In this document: piece after piece, positions 58,101 through 64,000 of the stretch
Position numbering within the stretch: the stretch's first letter is position 1
Layout: each line of letters opens with the position of its first letter
Origin: Apostichopus japonicus
Lineage: Eukaryota > Echinodermata > Holothuroidea > Aspidochirotida > Stichopodidae
Assembly (NCBI RefSeq): GCF_037975245.1
Contig: NC_092567.1
Span: 21,736,376-21,800,375 of the forward strand
Length of the DNA: 64,000 nucleotides
Reading direction: 5' to 3'
Position numbers and translations under genes: made by a program
Notes under the pieces: generated by a model
Told to the model about the DNA's origin: nothing
What the model saw: only the letters and a program-made list of their open reading frames with translations
The model's database searches: none

Positions 58101-61100
58101 GTGAATAAGGATAAATACAGACTGCAAATCATAGAGGCACACTTCCTTGTCTGCTGCTGTGTCCTCGGAAAGTTAACAGGGAGTGTGATGTAAAATTTCT
58201 AGATAAATATTTGTTGTCCTTTCAAATTCAATCACCCCTCCCCTCCCCCACCCCCACCTTTCTGCAATTTTCAGAAAATAGTTTTGTTGTAAAGAGTCAT
58301 TGCTTGAGCTGGTAAATTTTAGGAGACAAGTGACTTGAACGAAGTGTTTTCACAGCCTTTCATTGTCATACATGCTAGCCTAAGCTGTCATTGACTTAGT
58401 GCAGTGACTGGAGAGAACGATTCAGTGAGACCCAGGAAATGTACTGTTAATGACTGAATGGATGGCAGACTCGTAACTTGATTTGTTGTACTTGTAGTAC
58501 TGGTCTTGTAGTACAGTTGCCCGTACTCTATGTCATGCGTTTGTACTTTGTGCGTTGTAGAAATCTATCAGAGAGGAAAGTACAAGATCCTCATTAGTAC
58601 AAGATTAACATACTCATCCTCGTGTCTTGCACTCTGCCCACTCAATACTTGTGCTGGTACTCTTACCAAGGGATATTCTACTCGTACTGCACTGTACGTA
58701 CTGGCAGGGAATCACTTATCCAGTGTTGTATCGCAAAATGCTAAAGAAAATTTGACAAATTGCTATATAAGTGTAAAGATGTAATAGCAGTTTTTGCAAA
58801 CACAGAAACAATAGTATTTTATAAGAGAAACATCAGAGCCATGGCAACCACTAGGCAATATTTGAACACTAAATTATTCCATGCCATGACTACAAGCTTT
58901 AGCCATCCTGTTTACAGACATTTTATGTGTGCAGTCTTCTGTAACTTAGGTTGATGGGTACCAGCAAAATAGATTTTATTTGTGAATAATTCTGTAAAAG
59001 GCTGCCATGACTTGAAGTGGTTTGAATTCTCTGGTGCATGAGATACGAGGTGTATTGATGTGTAGTTAATTTGATGTGTAGAGCTCTATCCATCTATAAG
59101 CACACAAGACAAATTAGTACTGTATCTGTTTTTTGTTGTTGCTTATGCTGAAATCTGCTGGCTGAAATTGCTGTGTTGCTCCATGTTCATATAATTTGGA
59201 ATACTGTATATAGTTAATGTACAGACTAATTCATTCTATTTGTCGGTACATTTGTTCTTCCACAACTACAAAACATGTTGGATATAATATTAGATAAGAT
59301 TGAACATTTATTATTTAGGAAAAGCAAAGAATAAGAAAGTAAATATGGTGATTGTTTATACATATAGTTTAGACGATTTGGGAGGGGGAGGGTTGACAAA
59401 AATTGTATCCCTTTTGTTTGGGGTGGGGGGTGGGGGAGGTCAGGAAGTAGTGTTTATTGAGGGGGTAAAGAGGGAGTAACATTACTTTCCCATAGAATCC
59501 TTGTTATTCTTTGTGAAATGTCCAGTGAGGTTTCCAGCAAACATCTTGTGCTGACGGATGGTTAAGAGGGTGGGGGGGTGGGGGAGCAGAGAGGAGGAGG
59601 AGGATGTGAGGGGAGCTCATCTTATTTTACATAATCTGTCAAGATTTCATGCAATATTTGATACAGCTTGCATATATATCCCTTATCTTTTCATCTCAGT
59701 TGAATAGTATTTTCCCAAATATAACTTTTTTTTTTTTTTAATCTACATTTACAGAGTCTCGATGATGCTCGACAGCTGATGAAACACTTTGACCCAGAGT
59801 TGGGTGAACCCCTCCCTGAACGTTCATACGCAGAGGATTGCAGATTCTATGACCCAGAACCACATCCAGATGGGCACTTCCATAACTTCTGGGTGAGGCT
59901 GGTCGATATATAAAAATATAGTGATAATGATTAGATTTGATGATTTGTGATTTTTGTGGAAAATTCATTTTCAGAATAGATGGATCCAATTTAAGGTATG
60001 TTTCTATTTTTTTTTTAAATTGAACTTGAGTCAAGTTTGGTACTTGAATCTATTTAACAAAGCTGGTGATTATATTGGTTTAATAGTTAAAAATTCATTC
60101 ACAGATAATGAAGGAAAGAATTTTCAACTTTCTTCTTGCATGTGAAAAGTGTCCTTTGAGAGAACTGATAAATGTGTATAGTTGGTCAAAATCAGGACTT
60201 CTTGTTGTTTAACATAACGACGTACGCTAAAAGTTCGTCAGTGTTACCCACAAAGTTTAGCTGCTACAAAATTGCTAAGATATTTCAAAAGTACCTTCCT
60301 GGCTGCTTCTGACCCCCCAAACTATATTCCCAGAAATTGAGGGCGTGCTTCAATTATACCATAAATATGTCTCAGTGAGGTATAGATGCTTTGAGGGTGG
60401 CAGTCAAACGCTCGTTGAAATCTGAGAATCAGTGACCAGTATTTGACTTTCAAGCAAATTTGGCGGCGATACTGATGACCTTGTAAGCTGAGCATGTGCT
60501 TCCAAGCTTCCTTGGACTGACAATAGGGGCCATTTCATAGGGTGTGCTAGCAGGGTGCCTGCTGGGGTCCATTTTGAAACAAGATGCTCATAAGAGTCTA
60601 TTAAAGGTACAATAGAATGTTGTTTGAAATGTAAACAATATGTTATCACATTATTTGCAGCCTTGGGGGAGAGGGGGCCTCCCAGTTGTCTCACATATCA
60701 CATTTTGAAGTTTAATATGTTCACAAATCATAACAAATACATTTTCTCTTTTATCCTTTCAGGAAAAATGCGATGTATTCATTTGGGGTCATCTATTCGG
60801 CTGGTGGGCGAAGGTGAGTAAGAATTAATTCATTAAATTGAAATACTAATCTTCTGCTACCGACGTTTGTTTGTCCAAGCGAATGTTTTCTTTACCCACA
60901 ACGGCAACTGCAAAGTATTAGAGTCAACTGGTCAAAAAGCTGACTTGCTTGGGTTTGAAACACTAGTCGGCATACAATGTTAACAGAGTACAACCAAAAG
61001 TCAACATCTGTGGATACCCTTTTATTTTCGAGAAAAGCGGATGTAGTCTGTTCGTTATCAACAGCTATAGTCTGTTGACTCTACAGCCTAGGTTTCCTGG

Positions 61101-63165
61101 TAAGAAGTACCAGCAATCCATTTTGTAAGGTTTGTGGTAGTTTTGAGGTAGAAATGTGGGTTGAATCATAGATTACCTCAGTGGCTAGATAAACTAAAAT
61201 AATCATAGAAAATATCAATAAAATATCAATAAATCTGAGTATGGAGCTCACTTAAATTATGTGTTGTTTATGCAATGTTCTCATGGTTATTTCTTATCAA
61301 TGATTAGGCCCAAGTAATTTGTAATGAAAGTATAAGGATGTCCAAACCCTATTATACAAAGTTCTAATGAATAGGAGTGATGCTTTAAAATTGACATGTT
61401 GAGAAAAGCAAAAACTAAGACCCTGTTGTCCAAGCAACAACCAGAAATAATCCTTTCCCCTTTCGTAATTATAGGCAGGTGTAATGTTTATCTAGGCACA
61501 TACTTTAATTGGTCTTCATGTTTCTTTTACTAGACAGTACAGTTTTCTTATGCTCAAGTTCCATCTACTGTTAAGTGTTTTGCTACAACACAGTCAGTAA
61601 TTTGTAGCTTTATAATATTGACATGGCTCCTCTCTTAAACAGATGTTGATGGTGCGAGATTATTGGTTGTGTAACGTCATCAGCATTCTCTTTGAGGTGC
61701 TCGAGTACACACTGGAACACCAGCTGCCAAACTTTGCAGAATGTTGGTGGGATCACGTAAGTGCACGATCTCATCCTAGTCTTATAAAAGCAACTGTATT
61801 TCTGTGATGTTGATGACTCTGTGGTATCAATAATATAAAATAACCCCAAAAATGTAATAAAAGCCCATATTCAATGAAATTATCAATTTGACTTGCTACC
61901 ATTCATATCACAAAATGGAGAAATTGTCTTAAGGGTTTACGTATGTACCCAATTTATCTATTGGCACATTGTTTCTAAGTTCAGTAGAGTAATGTCTGAG
62001 TGACAACATTTATAGAATGAAAAACCATCATTAACTACTCCCTGGTAATTGATTAATTTTTATTTTGTGAAAAGTTGAATAGGCTGTGTTAGTTTAAGCA
62101 GCAGCTATCGGGTTAATTTTCAATTTCAAAAGAGCACAGAACGTTTTTTGGCAAGAACGGAATTTGAACCAGTGACCTTGGGATTACAGGTTTTTTTTTT
62201 TTTTTTGTGCCCTACCAAGTGAGCTATCCAGCCCTATCACTACCAACGAAAGAGACGTAGCTCCTTGCTTCAGATCTTTATCCCACAGCTTTTAATAAGT
62301 TACTAGTTGTAGCTCATTTCTCTTTGTTGTAATTTAATTTACCACTCTTTTAGTACAATTTGTTACCCAATAGGCTATGATTGATTGCGGTTGTCAACGT
62401 TTCTTGAGTTAGTTAGTCATAGCTCCCATCAATCAGTGACTGCCGTACCAGTGTTTAGTTTCAAACCGTATAGACTGTGCAATAATGCTGGGACAATATT
62501 CATCGAAAGTTCCCTGTGTGGTGTAATAATTTCTTGGCTCGTTGTTAATCAGTCCCAAGAAAGTTTGGTTATTCATTTATTAATCCAACTTTAACATGGG
62601 CAATCTATGCCATTTGACTCTTATGTTGGTTTTGTATATGACGATCAGTCAGTGTTTGATGAAATGCACTGTGACCCCTCTACACGTCTCCCCCAACCCC
62701 CACCCCCATTCACTTGAACATCCACCCTCCTACATTATGATTACCACAAATTGAAAGAAAGAAATCCAACCATCACTTTCGGCATTTATCATAGTGACAT
62801 TACGATAAACATCTCTCCCCCCCCCTCCCCTCTCCCTAAGAGAGAAGAAAAGTCTGTTTGAGAGACATAAGGGTTTCAGAGTCGTGTCAGGGAGGCTGTA
62901 CTCTTGTCAAAGTGTAATGCCGTATTGCTTCTAGATGATTAAACCTCTATACTCTCCATTGGTTTTCTTTGCGTATTTCCAAGCAATCATTAACATCTTC
63001 AATTTGCATAAACTTATGTCCGAATCTTCCGTATTTCCTGCTTCAGTGGCTCCTTGATGCTGTCATCTGTAACGGTCTCGGTATCTGGTTGGGGATGAAG
63101 ACGCTAAACTATCTAAATGCCAGCACCTATCACTGGAGAGGTCTTTGGAGTATCAACACCTACAG
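52149..63165 (+). CDS. PTDSS2: Phosphatidylserine synthase 2, 3'-partial
   Basis: Seven coding exons: 52149-52300, 54288-54389, 57650-57800, 59755-59892, 60763-60813, 61643-61756 and 63047-63165, with consistent phases. They encode 275 residues plus two bases; the rest lies beyond the window (human protein 487). The enzyme is an ER multi-pass membrane protein that exchanges serine for the ethanolamine head group of phosphatidylethanolamine. Seen: an acidic N-terminus; membrane helix [43 protein letters not shown]; helix [82 protein letters not shown]. The QAKDGPF and [12 protein letters not shown] blocks match PTDSS2 rather than PTDSS1. An acceptor (TTTGACAG) lies two bases before the ATG, so the leader is on an upstream exon not located. 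Confidence 0.95.
52349..52771. mobile_element. MITE with long nested inverted repeats and 9-bp target duplication
   Basis: Arms of about 70 bp begin CCAGTCAAAACGTCCCTTTA and are built from repeated CAAAACGTCCC / CAAAATGTCCCCG units; the right arm is their inverted copy. Identical ATATGGTTG at 52340-52348 and 52772-52780 forms a 9-bp duplication. Length 423 bp, AT-rich core, no coding capacity. It lies in the first PTDSS2 coding intron. A 9-bp duplication with long arms suggests a Mutator-like origin. Confidence 0.88.
52772..57649. other. PTDSS2 introns, no further exons seen
   Basis: Apart from the exon at 54288-54389, this stretch holds a poly-G run (53977-53988), a tRNA-like sequence (55593-55658) and poly-G near 56140-56156. 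No other exon-like segment was found. Confidence 0.6.
55593..55658 (-). repeat. tRNA-like sequence (degenerate; probably SINE-derived)
   Basis: The minus strand begins GGAGTG and ends CACTCC, giving a six-base acceptor-like stem. Box A TAGCTCAGTGG and box B GGTTCGAGTC are present. At 66 nt it is too short: the 3' half of the T-stem is missing and the anticodon loop lacks U33. A functional tRNA is unlikely. Confidence 0.55.
62149..62235 (-). repeat. tRNA-like sequence with poly(A) replacing the anticodon arm
   Basis: The minus strand reads GGATAGCTCACTTGGTAGGG (box A), then a run of 16 A, CCTGTAATCCCAAGGTCACT and GGTTCAAATTCC (box B). This is the layout of a tRNA-derived SINE head, disrupted by the A run. 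It lies in the PTDSS2 intron between 61756 and 63047. Confidence 0.6.
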
Positions 63166-63455
63166 GTGAGGTATCCATTCATAAGTATTTGAGGCAAAAT
63201 TTGGGGGGAGGGGGGAGTGAAGGGAGGGGTTAAGGAATAATTCCAGTCAGATTTGTACATTGCAGTGCATATGGTGTTCATATGGTTGTTTGTATGGTTG
63301 AATTATCTGAATGCCAGCACTTATCACTGGAGGGGTCTTTGGAGAATCAACATGATGGGGGGTGGGGGTGGGGGAAGAAGGGCTAAGGAATAATTCCTGT
63401 CAGTGTTGTACATTGCGTTGCATATGGTGTTCGTACAGTTGTTCAAAATGAATGA
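63104..63455 (+). repeat. 194-bp tandem duplication of the 3' half of a PTDSS2 exon and adjoining intron
   Basis: 63104-63297 and 63298-63455 are direct copies. The first includes the coding AACTATCTAAATGCCAGCAC to the donor; the second has AATTATCTGAATGCCAGCAC to GGTCTTTGGAGAATCAAC but lost the donor. The following intron sequence (TAAGGAATAATTCC, TACATTGC, GCATATGGTGTTC) is also duplicated. Confidence 0.93.
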
Positions 63456-64000
63456 GTGTATTATCTATCCTATGTCCTTCTGACCAGTATAAAGTATAAT
63501 AGACAACTATTGTTGATTGTTTTTTATTGTTCTCATGTTCATTAATAGCTGGCCCTACCCGCATGCTCATTACTACATGATGATAATAACAGCATGAGGA
63601 TTTTAATTATTATACAAACCTTCTACAAACCTTCATAACAAGGTATCATGGATTTATCGCCGTAAATCATCTTAGTCTGTAAGTAAATTAGTCTTCTTTG
63701 AATTTCAAAAATTGAATGATTCTACAAACGAATGACACTGTCCAAGATATTTTCCCCCAAAGTTTAACGAGCGAGTAATTAAAAACATTGGAATTGTCTC
63801 TCAACATTTCATCGATATTAATATTAATGACATGCAACTATGAAGCAAAAACTAGATCACTTAAGAAATTAACAAAGCTTTGAGTTCTTCATCACTTGAA
63901 AGGAGAATTGAACTGGTCGCGGTGATGATGTGATTGGTTGCTATGGGATTTAAGCTTGAAATATCATAAAGAAAGTTTTCTAACAATTAATGCGATGTCA
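63456..64000. other. PTDSS2 intron, window edge
   Basis: AT-rich; no exon, RNA or repeat recognised. The next PTDSS2 exon (expected to begin with the GKMKR-like segment of the family) is not present. Confidence 0.5.

Overview
The window is an AT-rich stretch of an animal genome. It holds five protein-coding genes made of short exons with clean GT/AG boundaries, separated by introns of up to about 4.7 kb. The protein families are metazoan: a receptor-type KIM tyrosine phosphatase, TAF11, a UBC12-type E2, a calumenin ending in HDEF, and a PTDSS2-type phosphatidylserine synthase. With the many small non-autonomous DNA transposons, short tandem repeats and poly-G/poly-C runs, this suggests a marine invertebrate deuterostome, perhaps an echinoderm. 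That placement is inference; no lineage-specific marker was seen.

Layout. (1) 718-20414, plus strand: ten exons giving the transmembrane segment, kinase-interaction motif and complete catalytic domain of a PTPRR/PTPN5/PTPN7-like phosphatase. The ectodomain and signal-peptide exons lie left of the window. (2) 20415-29969: intergenic, no recognisable gene. (3) 29970-30758, minus strand: TAF11 in one coding exon. (4) 32743-34775, plus strand: a two-coding-exon UBC12-like E2 with a TATA-box promoter and a spliced 5' leader, divergent from TAF11. (5) 39279-44307, minus strand: a complete calumenin gene (CREC family of ER/secretory calcium-binding proteins) with six constitutive positions and two alternative third exons. 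(6) 44.5-52.1 kb: intergenic, rich in small transposons. (7) 52149-63165, plus strand: the first seven coding exons of PTDSS2; the 3' part runs off the right edge.

The genes share no obvious pathway. They look like an ordinary animal gene neighbourhood, although calumenin and PTDSS2 both act in the endoplasmic reticulum.

The strongest new-looking observation is a pair of candidate mutually exclusive exons in the calumenin gene. They have identical splice phases, and including both gives a premature stop. One encodes a degenerate second EF-hand loop and the other a canonical one. Second, the 3' end of an exon together with its splice donor, or part of it, has been tandemly copied in two different genes: three copies at a 102-bp period in the phosphatase, two copies at a 194-bp period in PTDSS2. 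Several transposon-like elements were delimited to the base with target-site duplications. No new multi-gene system, CRISPR array or operon was seen.
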